NCBI GenBank assembly: GCA_040791665.1
Contig: JBFNNX010000001.1
Span: forward strand, 62,001 to 126,000
Direction: 5' to 3'
Origin: Thiodiazotropha sp040791665
Lineage (GTDB): Bacteria; Pseudomonadota; Gammaproteobacteria; Chromatiales; Chromatiaceae
DNA: 64,000 bases
Below the pieces are notes generated by a model. It was not told the DNA's origin and ran no database searches. It saw nothing but the letters and a program-made list of their open reading frames with translations. Below are positions 35,540 through 43,555 of this stretch, piece by piece (positions within the stretch are counted from its first letter, which is position 1; every line of letters starts with the position of its first letter). Both the position numbers and the translations under genes were made by a program.

Positions 35540-35829
35540 CTGATTATCAAGCCAAAGATCCGGATCTTGCCATCGCCTTGAAATATGATGGGGAGAACGC
35601 ACCCCGTTTGACCGCGAAAGGACGTGGAGAGTTGGCGGATAGAATTCTTGCCTTGGCGGATGAGCATGCCATTCCCCTGCACGAGGATGCAGAGTTGGCG
35701 GCTCTGCTCTCTCAAATCCCGCTGGGCGATGAGATACCCGAATCACTCTACCGTGCAGTGGCTGAGGTAATTGCCTTTGCCTACCTGCTTTCAGGTAAAT
35801 TGCCTCCGGGATATGAAGATGTTTTCTGA
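35536..35829 (+). CDS. FlhB-like C-terminal domain protein (EscU/YscU/HrcU switch family)
   Basis: A 97-residue protein equal to the cytosolic C-terminal domain of FlhB without the membrane part. It has DPDLAIALKYDGENAPRLTAKGRGELADRILALADEHAIPLHEDAELAALL and then LGDEIPESLYRAVAEVIAFAYLL. FlhB's self-cleaving NPTH motif is absent, the sequence starting just after where it would be, so it resembles the product of FlhB cleavage. It is coupled to the fliK-like gene by an ATGA overlap, which matches the known FliK-FlhB interaction in substrate switching. Confidence 0.88.
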   Translation: MTDYQAKDPDLAIALKYDGENAPRLTAKGRGELADRILALADEHAIPLHEDAELAALLSQIPLGDEIPESLYRAVAEVIAFAYLLSGKLPPGYEDVF

Positions 35830-35833
35830 TCAA

Positions 35834-35848
35834 CGTTCATTTGCAGCC
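35834..35848 (+). repeat. Solitary arm of the dispersed intergenic repeat
   Basis: CGTTCATTTGCAGCC matches the arm CGTTCATTTGCGGCC at 14 of 15 positions, four bases after the flhB-like stop codon. Confidence 0.45.
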
Positions 35849-35999
35849 GGTTATTAATAAAATGACTAGAAGCACCGAAATAGGATGTAAACTGAATATG
35901 GCTGTAGCCGCCTCCGATCAAATCAGCGGCCACTCAACCAGGAGAAAATCACAATCAACACGGAATCCGTCGTTTCCGAAAAACAGAGGAAGTCAAAAG

Positions 36000-36275
36000 A
36001 TGAGAAGTGTGATACTACAAATATCAGTTCTGCTGTTTCTGCTATCCTCACCGCATCTGTATGCGGAAGATAACACCGCACAACAGCAAAAGCAGTCGGC
36101 TACAACGACATCACACACAAAGCAATACAGCACCCAACCTGCACATAAAAATCAACGCAGCCGTAAATGCGCTATCTATTCCGGTGTCTGTCCCATGAGT
36201 CGTACAGCCAAAGTTGGCGACTACTGTGTCTGCCACACGCCATCCGGCCCAATCCACGGTGTCGTCATACCCTAG
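36000..36275 (+). CDS. Small secreted cysteine-containing protein, unknown function
   Basis: About 91 residues from ATG 36000, which has AGAGGA about nine bases upstream; a longer frame from 35841 lacks any signal for its start. A clear signal peptide (MRSVILQISVLLFLLSSPHLYAEDN) is followed by a polar, glutamine- and threonine-rich linker. The C-terminal part has four cysteines, CAIYSGVCPMSRTAKVGDYCVC, and ends HTPSGPIHGVVIP. The pattern CxxxxGxCPM...GxxCxCxTPxGPxxG suggests a small periplasmic domain with two disulfides. I do not recognise a named family with certainty. Confidence 0.65.
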   Translation: MRSVILQISVLLFLLSSPHLYAEDNTAQQQKQSATTTSHTKQYSTQPAHKNQRSRKCAIYSGVCPMSRTAKVGDYCVCHTPSGPIHGVVIP

Positions 36276-36378
36276 ATTTTTTCGAAATGTCTACCCTGGT
36301 CCACAGGACAGGGTAAGGCTTGCACTTTATCAACAAGCCGTTCTGAGCGGTATGTGAGCAGCGAGGTGCCAGCACTCG

Positions 36379-37620
36379 CTAGGCGAACTCCCCGCGTATC
36401 AACTCGACACGTTCCAACGCCTGAACATACAAGGTATTCAAACGCTCAACCGGTAGGGATTGCGCCGCTTCAGTCAACCAGTGACACTCCTCCAGGTCAA
36501 TTGCACACTGCAGACTCGTTGCGTAGGGACCGCTACGTTTCTTGAGTGCCTCGATCATCTGTTCAGGCAGTGGAAGTTCATTTACGAGTTCTTGCATAGT
36601 CAGGGGAAGCATGGCGTCCAGCGTGGATAGCAAACCGACCGTATACGCACTCTCAGGGTCTCCCGACCTCAATTCTGCAACATGTGATTTACATACCTCC
36701 GCCCGCACCAGACTGGTGGTTATCAGCTCCGGAGAAAAATTATCCATACCAGCCATAATAAAAAGTGTCGACCATGCACGTAACCTGTGCATACCGACAT
36801 AGACAACGGCCTGATGTATGGAGGTGACCTTTTTGGGAAAACTGATCGCGGCGGAGTTGATGAAGCGCAGTACCTTGAAACTCAGGTTTACATCGAGTTC
36901 CACCAATGCTGCTATCTCATCGAGATCGGCATTTTGATCGTTGATTTTCGCGATCATCTGCAACACGATATTCTTGTTGCTGGATAACCTCGAGGTTGTC
37001 ACTATTTGCGGTTTGGCGAAAAAGTACCCTTGGAAAAGGTCGAATCCGAGTCTTTTGGCACGATCGAAATCTTCTCGTGTTTCCACCTTTTCAGCAAGCA
37101 GCGTCAGTCCCATCGACTTCAGTTCATTTATCCGTTGCTGGTAGGCATCGATATCAAGATTGAGTATATCAACCTTGATAATGCTGCAATGGGGCAAAAG
37201 AGGATCCCATCGTGGCTCAAATCTAAAGTCATCCAGCGCGATGGTAAATCCTTCGGCATGCAGTCTGCCCACTCCGTTTACGACTTCCGCTGTAGTCTCT
37301 ATATCCTCGAGAACCTCTAGAACAAGACGAGATTTATCAATAGGTAGTGGTTGCAGTTCGGTAAAGAAGGCCCGGGTCATATTGATAAAAACCTGATGCG
37401 AACCCACCAGGCGATGCAAGCCAAATTCCAAGAAGCTATCCAGTACGGTGCGCGCAGTCGCAAGATCACCATCAAAGCCCGTCTCACTAAAGGCCTCGTC
37501 AGAACGATAGAGCAGTTCATAGCCATAGATATTTAGATGTCGGTCCAGAACCGGTTGACGACCAACCCGGCTAATCCCTGCTGGTAATACTGGCTGTGAT
37601 GTACCGCTAACTTCGTTCAT
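36379..37620 (-). CDS. EAL-HDOD domain signalling protein (YuxH type)
   Basis: About 413 residues. The N-terminal EAL-like domain is about 15-210 (RVGRQPVLDRHLNIYGYELLYRS, LVLEVLEDIETT, FTIALDDFRFE, LLAEKVETREDFDRAKRLGFDLFQGYFF). The motif is LEVLED rather than EAL at the first position, so phosphodiesterase activity is doubtful. A C-terminal HDOD domain follows (SSNKNIVLQMIAKINDQNADLDEIAALVELDVNLSFKVLRFINSA...). Such proteins bind or sense c-di-GMP and often affect motility. I place the start at ATG 37620 after ACAGGT; ATGs at 37635 and 37662 are alternatives. It follows fliJ on the same strand. Confidence 0.85.
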   Translation of the reverse strand: MNEVSGTSQPVLPAGISRVGRQPVLDRHLNIYGYELLYRSDEAFSETGFDGDLATARTVLDSFLEFGLHRLVGSHQVFINMTRAFFTELQPLPIDKSRLVLEVLEDIETTAEVVNGVGRLHAEGFTIALDDFRFEPRWDPLLPHCSIIKVDILNLDIDAYQQRINELKSMGLTLLAEKVETREDFDRAKRLGFDLFQGYFFAKPQIVTTSRLSSNKNIVLQMIAKINDQNADLDEIAALVELDVNLSFKVLRFINSAAISFPKKVTSIHQAVVYVGMHRLRAWSTLFIMAGMDNFSPELITTSLVRAEVCKSHVAELRSGDPESAYTVGLLSTLDAMLPLTMQELVNELPLPEQMIEALKKRSGPYATSLQCAIDLEECHWLTEAAQSLPVERLNTLYVQALERVELIRGEFA

Positions 37621-37903
37621 CGGACCTGTGGCCATGTTTGGTGCGAAAAAAACCGCACGCACATTAGTTACTCACATTATAATCCCGATTCCCTGCAGGC
37701 TCTCATCTATTCGACTGTAGTGCAATATGGATTTCAGAGAGTATCTCTCTTTAGGATTCTAACAGATCTTTTAGCCGACTAAATGACAAGTATCGCCGGG
37801 GCAGTGTTTCACTGAACGTGTACAGGAGATAAATTATAGATATATATTGACTGAGTCCATGCACGATACGGGTCAGTGCCCGGGCTTATCCCTCTATATA
37901 AAA
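37621..37903. other. Gap between fliJ and the EAL-HDOD gene
   Basis: About 283 AT-rich bases. No gene, repeat or clear terminator for the fli operon is seen. A promoter for the EAL-HDOD gene is expected here. Confidence 0.4.
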
Positions 37904-38332
37904 TTACTTTCCCCTGTGGGAATGCTCGTCATTCTCCTTTTGTTCTAGTCTGTCGGCAATCTTTCGTTCCTGTTTGCGGAAATTGTCAACGGCTTTGTTT
38001 AAAGCTTGAGTGCGACTATGCTTTTTCTTCCAGAAGTTCTTTGTGCTGCTATGGTTGACAACGCTCGCTGCCACCACCTCTTGCTGCTGATTGATCGCTT
38101 CATCCAGCTTGACGAGAAAAGCTCGGTACTCCTGTAATTGATTCGCGTTCATCCCCTCTCCTGCCATTTGCTGGAAGCGTTCCAGATACTCCTGATGGTA
38201 TTGCTTGAGCTGTTCCAGTTTTGCTTCTTCCTGTTGCAGGCTCTTCTTAGCCTGTCCCATCATACGTGCAGCTTTCTGCTCTTTTGAGTGAGCGAAGCGC
38301 TGAACCGGTTTGAGTCGTTTCGATGGTGACAT
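37904..38332 (-). CDS. fliJ: Flagellar protein FliJ
   Basis: A 142-residue, strongly helical and charged protein of the FliJ type, which forms a coiled-coil stalk in the FliI ATPase ring and recycles export chaperones. Typical pieces are KRLKPVQRFAHSKEQKAARMMGQAKKSLQQEEAKLEQLKQYHQEYLERF and the C-terminal FWKKKHSRTQALNKAVDNFRKQERKIADRLEQKENDEHS. It is the last gene of fliEFGHIJ, 16 bases after fliI. The family is weakly conserved, so position adds much of the confidence. Confidence 0.9.
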   Translation of the reverse strand: MSPSKRLKPVQRFAHSKEQKAARMMGQAKKSLQQEEAKLEQLKQYHQEYLERFQQMAGEGMNANQLQEYRAFLVKLDEAINQQQEVVAASVVNHSSTKNFWKKKHSRTQALNKAVDNFRKQERKIADRLEQKENDEHSHRGK

Positions 38333-38347
38333 ATTCTAAATATCCGA

Positions 38348-39763
38348 TTATTGTTCGATTGTTTGAGGTAGATTGAGCCCCTCAGGTACCTCGATCTCAT
38401 CGACCTCTTCAGCAGGAAACAGGGCTTCAAGATCCAGCATGCTTTGCTCCAGCGTAACCCTGGTATTCATATCCTGGCGAAGAAATTGGCTTAAAGCCGG
38501 TATTGCGGATATAGCTATATCGATCTGCTCATCGCTACCGGCTTCATAGGCGCCAACACTGATCAAATCTCTGTTTTGCTGATAAACAGAGTATAGATGC
38601 TTAAACGAACGCGCGGCATCCTGATGGCTGTAGCTGGTAACATCGTTCATTGCGCGGCTGATTGAGGCCTCGATATCAATTGCGGGATAGTGGCCGGCAT
38701 CGGCCAAACGACGGGATAATACGATATGTCCATCGAGTATCGCCCGTGCTGCATCGGCAATGGGATCGTTTTGATCGTCACCTTCAGTGAGCACTGTGTA
38801 AAAGGCGGTAATCGATCCGCCACCTTTATCCCCGTTCCCGGCTCTCTCCACCAACTGTGGCATTTTGGCAAATACAGAGGGTGGATAACCCTTTGTTGCC
38901 GGTGGTTCATGGATTGCGAGTGCGATCTCCCGCTGTGCCTGGGCAAAGCGCGTCAAGGAGTCCATCAGCAGCAATACATGCTTGCCCTGCTCGCGAAAGC
39001 TCTCTGCGATGCTGGTCGCCAACATAGCACCATGCATACGCCGCAGGGGCGGATTGTCAGCAGGCACTGCGACCACCACAGCCCGCTTCAGGCCCTCCTT
39101 GCCAAGGATATTCTCTACGAACTCCTTTACTTCACGGCCGCGTTCACCGATCAATGCCACAACCGTGACATCGGCATTGGTGTAGCGTGTCATCATCCCC
39201 AGTAACACGCTCTTCCCGACGCCGGAACCGGCGAACAGTCCCAAACGCTGGCCGCGTCCGACACTGAGAAGGGCGTTGATGGCGCGGACTCCCACATCCA
39301 GAGGTTCACGGATCGGGGTTCTCGCAAGGGGATTGAATGATGTACCGGTCAACGGGCGTCGCTCATCGTTGTGAATAGGACCGAGTCCGTCCAAGGGTTT
39401 GCCGGCACCATCAATGACGCGTCCGAGAAGTTGTTCTCCGACAACCGCCTCACACACCCGCCCTGTCGGGATAACTCTGGCCCCCTGCTCCAGACCCTGG
39501 ATGTCACCGGTCGGCATCAGATAGAGACTCTCCTCACCAAATCCGACAACCTCCGCTTCGATATGGGTTCCGTTACTGCTCACCACATCACACTGACCGC
39601 CAATGGCGGCACGGCAACCGATTGCCTCCAGCGTCAATCCGACCATACGGGTCAGGCGACCCTCTACCACCAAGCCGCGATCGCCCCCCAGGCGGTCCTG
39701 GTACTGACGCAGCCGTTCCGCCAAGTTTGCCTGAAGCTGGGGTCCAATCGAATCTGTTGTCAT
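38348..39763 (-). CDS. fliI: Flagellum-specific ATPase FliI
   Basis: ATPase of the flagellar type III export apparatus. Walker A is GLFAGSGVGKSVLL (about 178-185); Walker B lies in HVLLLMDSLTRFAQAQREIALA; and GYPPSVFAKMPQLVERAG is characteristic of FliI and related ATPases. The N-terminal domain (about 1-100) resembles that of F1 beta. The length (471) fits the family. It lies between fliH (6-base gap) and fliJ. Confidence 0.97.
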   Translation of the reverse strand: MTTDSIGPQLQANLAERLRQYQDRLGGDRGLVVEGRLTRMVGLTLEAIGCRAAIGGQCDVVSSNGTHIEAEVVGFGEESLYLMPTGDIQGLEQGARVIPTGRVCEAVVGEQLLGRVIDGAGKPLDGLGPIHNDERRPLTGTSFNPLARTPIREPLDVGVRAINALLSVGRGQRLGLFAGSGVGKSVLLGMMTRYTNADVTVVALIGERGREVKEFVENILGKEGLKRAVVVAVPADNPPLRRMHGAMLATSIAESFREQGKHVLLLMDSLTRFAQAQREIALAIHEPPATKGYPPSVFAKMPQLVERAGNGDKGGGSITAFYTVLTEGDDQNDPIADAARAILDGHIVLSRRLADAGHYPAIDIEASISRAMNDVTSYSHQDAARSFKHLYSVYQQNRDLISVGAYEAGSDEQIDIAISAIPALSQFLRQDMNTRVTLEQSMLDLEALFPAEEVDEIEVPEGLNLPQTIEQ

Positions 39764-39769
39764 TGAAGA

Positions 39770-40453
39770 TCACTCATTTTGACTGTCTACTGCACGGGCA
39801 CCCGCCAGCAACGGGGCAATAAGCGTGGTAAGCCGTGATTCCAGGGTACCGTCGATCTGCGATGTGTCAGTCACGACCTTGCACCCGCCACGATTGATGA
39901 CCGGGTCCTCGATCAGACTCCAACCCACTTCGTTATCCCCCAACGCATAGACTTCACGAATCAGTTCTGCATCCTCCGGATGGAGCAGCAGGCGGACATT
40001 ACTGGAAGAGACAGGCAAAACAGAGAGCGCTTCACGGACCACACCGACGATCAGATTCGGGTCACTCTTCACCTCACGTCGCAGGAGCTGCTTGACAATT
40101 GCGATAACCAGACTCAACAATTCCTTCTCGACTTGGTCATCCAGATCCCGCAGTGGCTGTTCGAAATGGGAAAGCAGCTTGTTCAGGTGAGCGGTGTAGT
40201 GTTGGATATCGCGTTTGGCCTGTGCCAGTCCCTCCTTGTGACCGAATTCAAAGCCCTCTTGTTTTCCTTTCTCGAAGCCCTCCTCATAGGCCTGTTTTTG
40301 AAGCTGTTCCAGTTCACCAGCCGTGGGAGGCGCTCCAGGTGGTTGCAGGGTTCGCGGCGTCCCCACTTTACCGTCACTCATTTCCGGCGGCAGCCACTGC
40401 ATGACCTGATCTAGGCCGGAGTCCTTGTCTGCTTTAGACGAACTCTTCACCAC
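39770..40453 (-). CDS. fliH: Flagellar assembly protein FliH
   Basis: Regulator of FliI, binding its N-terminus and the C-ring. The protein (227 residues) has a glutamine- and glycine-rich helix with repeats (QKQAYEEGFEKGKQEGFEFGHKEGLAQAK, about 75-103), the GxxxG-type repeats typical of FliH, and a C-terminal domain like the stalk subunit of rotary ATPases (LLSLVIAIVKQLLRREVKSDPNLIVGVVREAL). The start is a GTG at 40453 or 40450, just behind GGAGG, inside the end of fliG; the second fits the spacing better. Confidence 0.93.
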   Translation of the reverse strand: MVKSSSKADKDSGLDQVMQWLPPEMSDGKVGTPRTLQPPGAPPTAGELEQLQKQAYEEGFEKGKQEGFEFGHKEGLAQAKRDIQHYTAHLNKLLSHFEQPLRDLDDQVEKELLSLVIAIVKQLLRREVKSDPNLIVGVVREALSVLPVSSSNVRLLLHPEDAELIREVYALGDNEVGWSLIEDPVINRGGCKVVTDTSQIDGTLESRLTTLIAPLLAGARAVDSQNE

Positions 40454-41486
40454 CGCCTCCGAGCATTATCTCACCGGCATCCGCCAGACGGCGCGCTACC
40501 ACCAGTATCTCTTTCTGGGCGGCTTCGACATCGCTCAGCTTGGCGGGCGCGGCTGCCTCGAGATCATCCTTCAACATTTCAGCCGCACGTTTGGACATAT
40601 TCTTGAAGATCTTCTCTTTCAACACTTCATCGGCACCGCGCAGTGCCAACAGCAGCTGCTCCGTACTGACTTCACGCAACAAGCTCTGGATACCGCGATC
40701 ATCCACATCGATGAGATTCTCAAAGACGAACATGTTGTCCTGAAGCTCTTGTCCCAGGTCACTATCGACTTCGATAATCTCTTCCATCAATTTGCTTTCC
40801 ACCGCACCATCGAGCATGTTGAGTATTTCTGCGGCTGTTTTCACACCACCTAAACTGGATGATTTAACATTGGTAGCGCCGGAAAACTGTTTCTCAAGAA
40901 TCTCATCGAGTTCTTGCAGTGCTGCTGGCTGAATGCCATCCAAGGTTGCAATCCGCATGATTACATCCGTACGCACCCGCTCAGGAAACTGGCTGACAAC
41001 CTGGGCCGCCTGATCCGATTCCAGAAATGAGAGTACGATGGCGATGATTTGCGGATGTTCGAGACGGATAAGTTCTGCGATTCCCCTGGGATCCATCCAC
41101 TTGAGTTGTTCAAGCCCCTTGCTATTACGTCCAAGCAGGATTCTGTCTATCACACCCCCCGCCTTGTCTTCACCCAGCGCGCTGTTCAGCATGGTGCGGA
41201 TATATTCGTCGGAGCCAAGCCCCAGTGCCGTCTGCTTCTCCAGGGTCGAGACAAAGTGGCGCATCACGCCTTCCATCTGATCGGTGGAGACATCGGTCAA
41301 AGTCGCCATGGCCAGGCCGACATCCTGCACCTCTTTCGGACCCATATGCCGTAGCAGTTCAGCGGCATCCTTCTCCCCGAGAGCCAGTAACAGAATGGCT
41401 GCACGCTCGACGCCGCCGATTCTAGCGACTTCGCTATCTACTTCGGTTGTAACCTGTTGGGTCTCAGCCACCTGATTATCTGCCAT
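40434..41486 (-). CDS. fliG: Flagellar motor switch protein FliG
   Basis: Rotor protein linking the MS ring (FliF) to FliM and bearing the torque-generating charges. The N-terminal domain is VERAAILLLALGEKDAAELLRHMGPKEVQDVGLAMATL. The middle domain has EHPQIIAIVLSFLESDQAAQVVSQFPE, with the EHPQ motif. The C-terminal torque helix is MFVFENLIDVDDRGIQSLLREV. It is 350 residues from ATG 41486; a TTG nine bases earlier is the alternative. It overlaps the end of fliF by 11 bases. Confidence 0.97.
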   Translation of the reverse strand: MADNQVAETQQVTTEVDSEVARIGGVERAAILLLALGEKDAAELLRHMGPKEVQDVGLAMATLTDVSTDQMEGVMRHFVSTLEKQTALGLGSDEYIRTMLNSALGEDKAGGVIDRILLGRNSKGLEQLKWMDPRGIAELIRLEHPQIIAIVLSFLESDQAAQVVSQFPERVRTDVIMRIATLDGIQPAALQELDEILEKQFSGATNVKSSSLGGVKTAAEILNMLDGAVESKLMEEIIEVDSDLGQELQDNMFVFENLIDVDDRGIQSLLREVSTEQLLLALRGADEVLKEKIFKNMSKRAAEMLKDDLEAAAPAKLSDVEAAQKEILVVARRLADAGEIMLGGGGEEFV

Positions 41487-43155
41487 CTTCTGCAATCCAC
41501 TTCCGAACGACCTGCGCCACCCGCTTCGGATCTTCCTCGATCATGTTTCGTGCGGCATCCAGGGTCTTCTCATAACTGCGAGGTCCCGGGAGATGCAGGG
41601 AAGCATCATCCTCGGTCAGAGCACCCATCATACCACCAGGTTCGCCTGCAGCACCCCCTTCAAGGCTGCCGGTTGCACCACCTGCAGCCGCAGCAACGCC
41701 TTCAGGCATGGGGCTGATGGCGACCTGTCTGGTGAGGCGGGTCATGGTTGGTTTCAATACTACAAAGACTAGTAGCAAGAACAACAAAACACCACCAACC
41801 TGCCGCACCGTATCCCAAAACCATGCCTCCTCCCACATCGGAGCTTCGGGTAATGGTTCCGGTGGTGCCGGCACATAGAAGGCTTCATCGACAACCTGAA
41901 CACTATCGCCGCGCTGGAGATCGTAACCGATCGCCTCCTTCACCAGAGTGGAGATCCGGGTAATCTCTTCCGCAGTCCGTTCTATCATTTCGACAGTTCC
42001 ATCCTCCGCGGTCCGGTAACGATGATTGATAACCACGGCTACGGAAAGCCGACGCAGACGACTGGTAGGCAGTCGAGTATGGCTGATCGTCTTGTCCAAC
42101 TCATAATTTCGGGTTGCCCGTTTACTGGTGTTGACGGGTGTGCCGCCGCCATCAGCGGCAGCACCGCCGGCTGCGACTTGAGGCGAGGTTGCGGCTGCCG
42201 GCGGTTGATTGGTTAAGGCGCCAGGTACACCCTGGACCTCATTCAATAGAGATTGCTGTTCATTGACCTGTTCCGACCGCAGCGCAGTGGCATCCGGATT
42301 AAAATACTCCTGGGTTTTTTCGACATAGGTGAAATCGACGTCCGCGGTGACCTCCGCACGCAGGTTTTCTCGACCCACCATGGGCGCCAGGATATCCTCG
42401 ATACGCTGTTTGTAGTGATTCTCCAGCTCCCGCGTGTACTCAAACTGGCTTGTAGTCAACACCATTTCCCGCGAGTCATCCTTGCTGCTCAATAAACGGC
42501 CTTTATGATCGACCACCGTGACCTTGGAGACGTCCAGTTCCGGCACGCTTGATGCGACGAGGTGAGTAATGGCATCGACCTGCCCCTTCTCAAGGCTACG
42601 TCCGGAATAGAGTTTCAGCACCACCGATGCACTGGGAAATTTACGCTTGCGGACAAATACAGACTGCTTCGGATTCGCTAAATGGACCCTTGCGCTCTCG
42701 ACACTGGTCAGGGTCATGATGGTGCGGGCCAGTTCACCTTCTATGGCACGTTGATAGCGAGCCGATTCGACCAGACGACTGGTGGAAAACCCGGTATCCT
42801 CCTGCATCAATTCAAAGCCGGCGGAACCCGATTGCGGCAATCCCTGGCCGGCAAGTTTCATCCGCGCATCCTGCAGTTTACTGGAGGGAACCATTATGAT
42901 GCCGTTGCTTTGATCGATCTCATATTTGATACCGGCCTGCTGCAACGCTTGAGCTATCTCGACAGCGTCCTTGTGGGCAAGATTTCCGTACAGCGGGCTG
43001 TAGCTGGGTTTCTGAGTCCAAAGCACCACTGCCACGCCCAATGCGACACTTGCGGCAAATCCCACCATCACAGCAATCACACGCAAAGTGGGATTATCCT
43101 GAAGTCTATGCTTTACCTGAATCTCAGTATTTGTCTCGGTTGCTGTCGTTGCCAT
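41476..43155 (-). CDS. fliF: Flagellar MS-ring protein FliF
   Basis: Forms the MS ring in the inner membrane. Two membrane spans are present (VIAVMVGFAASVALGVAVVLW at about 25-46 and TVRQVGGVLLFLLLVFVVLKPTM at about 438-460). Between them is the periplasmic YscJ-like ring domain, with YSPLYGNLAHKDAVEIAQALQQAGIKYEI, GSAGFELMQEDTGFSTSRLVESARYQRAIEGELARTI and VSARVHLA-like VESARVHLANPKQSVF. The C-terminal end (EEDPKRVAQVVRKWIAEDG) binds FliG. The length (559) fits. It follows fliE by 23 bases. Confidence 0.97.
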   Translation of the reverse strand: MATTATETNTEIQVKHRLQDNPTLRVIAVMVGFAASVALGVAVVLWTQKPSYSPLYGNLAHKDAVEIAQALQQAGIKYEIDQSNGIIMVPSSKLQDARMKLAGQGLPQSGSAGFELMQEDTGFSTSRLVESARYQRAIEGELARTIMTLTSVESARVHLANPKQSVFVRKRKFPSASVVLKLYSGRSLEKGQVDAITHLVASSVPELDVSKVTVVDHKGRLLSSKDDSREMVLTTSQFEYTRELENHYKQRIEDILAPMVGRENLRAEVTADVDFTYVEKTQEYFNPDATALRSEQVNEQQSLLNEVQGVPGALTNQPPAAATSPQVAAGGAAADGGGTPVNTSKRATRNYELDKTISHTRLPTSRLRRLSVAVVINHRYRTAEDGTVEMIERTAEEITRISTLVKEAIGYDLQRGDSVQVVDEAFYVPAPPEPLPEAPMWEEAWFWDTVRQVGGVLLFLLLVFVVLKPTMTRLTRQVAISPMPEGVAAAAGGATGSLEGGAAGEPGGMMGALTEDDASLHLPGPRSYEKTLDAARNMIEEDPKRVAQVVRKWIAEDGR

Positions 43156-43178
43156 TTTTTGCCTTCTTTATTAGAAAC

Positions 43179-43499
43179 TTAGATCGGCATATTCATTACG
43201 TCTTTGTACGCTTCGACGAGTTTGTTGCGTACCTGCACCATGGCCTCGAAGGAGAGACTCGACTTCTGGGCCGCAATCATCACCTGGGCCAGATCCATCT
43301 CGCCCTCACCACTCTCAAACGCGGTGCGCAATGCACTGGCCTCCTTTTGCGCGGAATTGACATGGTCGATGGACTGTTTCAGGAGTTCACCGAAATCCGC
43401 CCCATCGCTCTCAGATGGCCGGGATGATTTATCGGTTGCCTGGGCAGCCATCACCCGCATCTGAGCCAGGACTTGATCAATGTTCATACTGTTACTCAT
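43179..43499 (-). CDS. fliE: Flagellar hook-basal body protein FliE
   Basis: Small 106-residue protein joining the MS ring to the proximal rod. The family's conserved C-terminal half is visible: FGELLKQSIDHVNSAQKEASALRTAFESGEGEMDLAQVMIAAQKSSLSFEAMVQVRNKLVEAYKDVMNMPI. It heads the fliEFGHIJ operon. A sigma-54 promoter match lies 40-54 bases upstream of its start. Confidence 0.96.
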   Translation of the reverse strand: MSNSMNIDQVLAQMRVMAAQATDKSSRPSESDGADFGELLKQSIDHVNSAQKEASALRTAFESGEGEMDLAQVMIAAQKSSLSFEAMVQVRNKLVEAYKDVMNMPI

Positions 43500-43538
43500 C
43501 GTACCCTTCCCATTAAATCAGCTACTCGCCTTTTCCAC

Positions 43539-43553
43539 GCAGTTTTCATACCA
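43539..43553 (-). promoter_or_regulatory. Sigma-54 promoter of the fliE operon
   Basis: TGGTATGAAAACTGC on the minus strand has GG and GC at the -24/-12 spacing of the sigma-54 consensus TGGCACG-N4-TTGC. It lies just after the fleR stop and 40 bases before the fliE start. FleR/FlrC-type activators control this class in related bacteria. Confidence 0.55.
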
Positions 43554-43555
43554 TG

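Noticed and set aside
36292..36315. Hairpin TACCCTG/CAGGGTA after the small secreted gene as a terminator
   Set aside because: No T tract follows on either strand, and the loop is ten bases.
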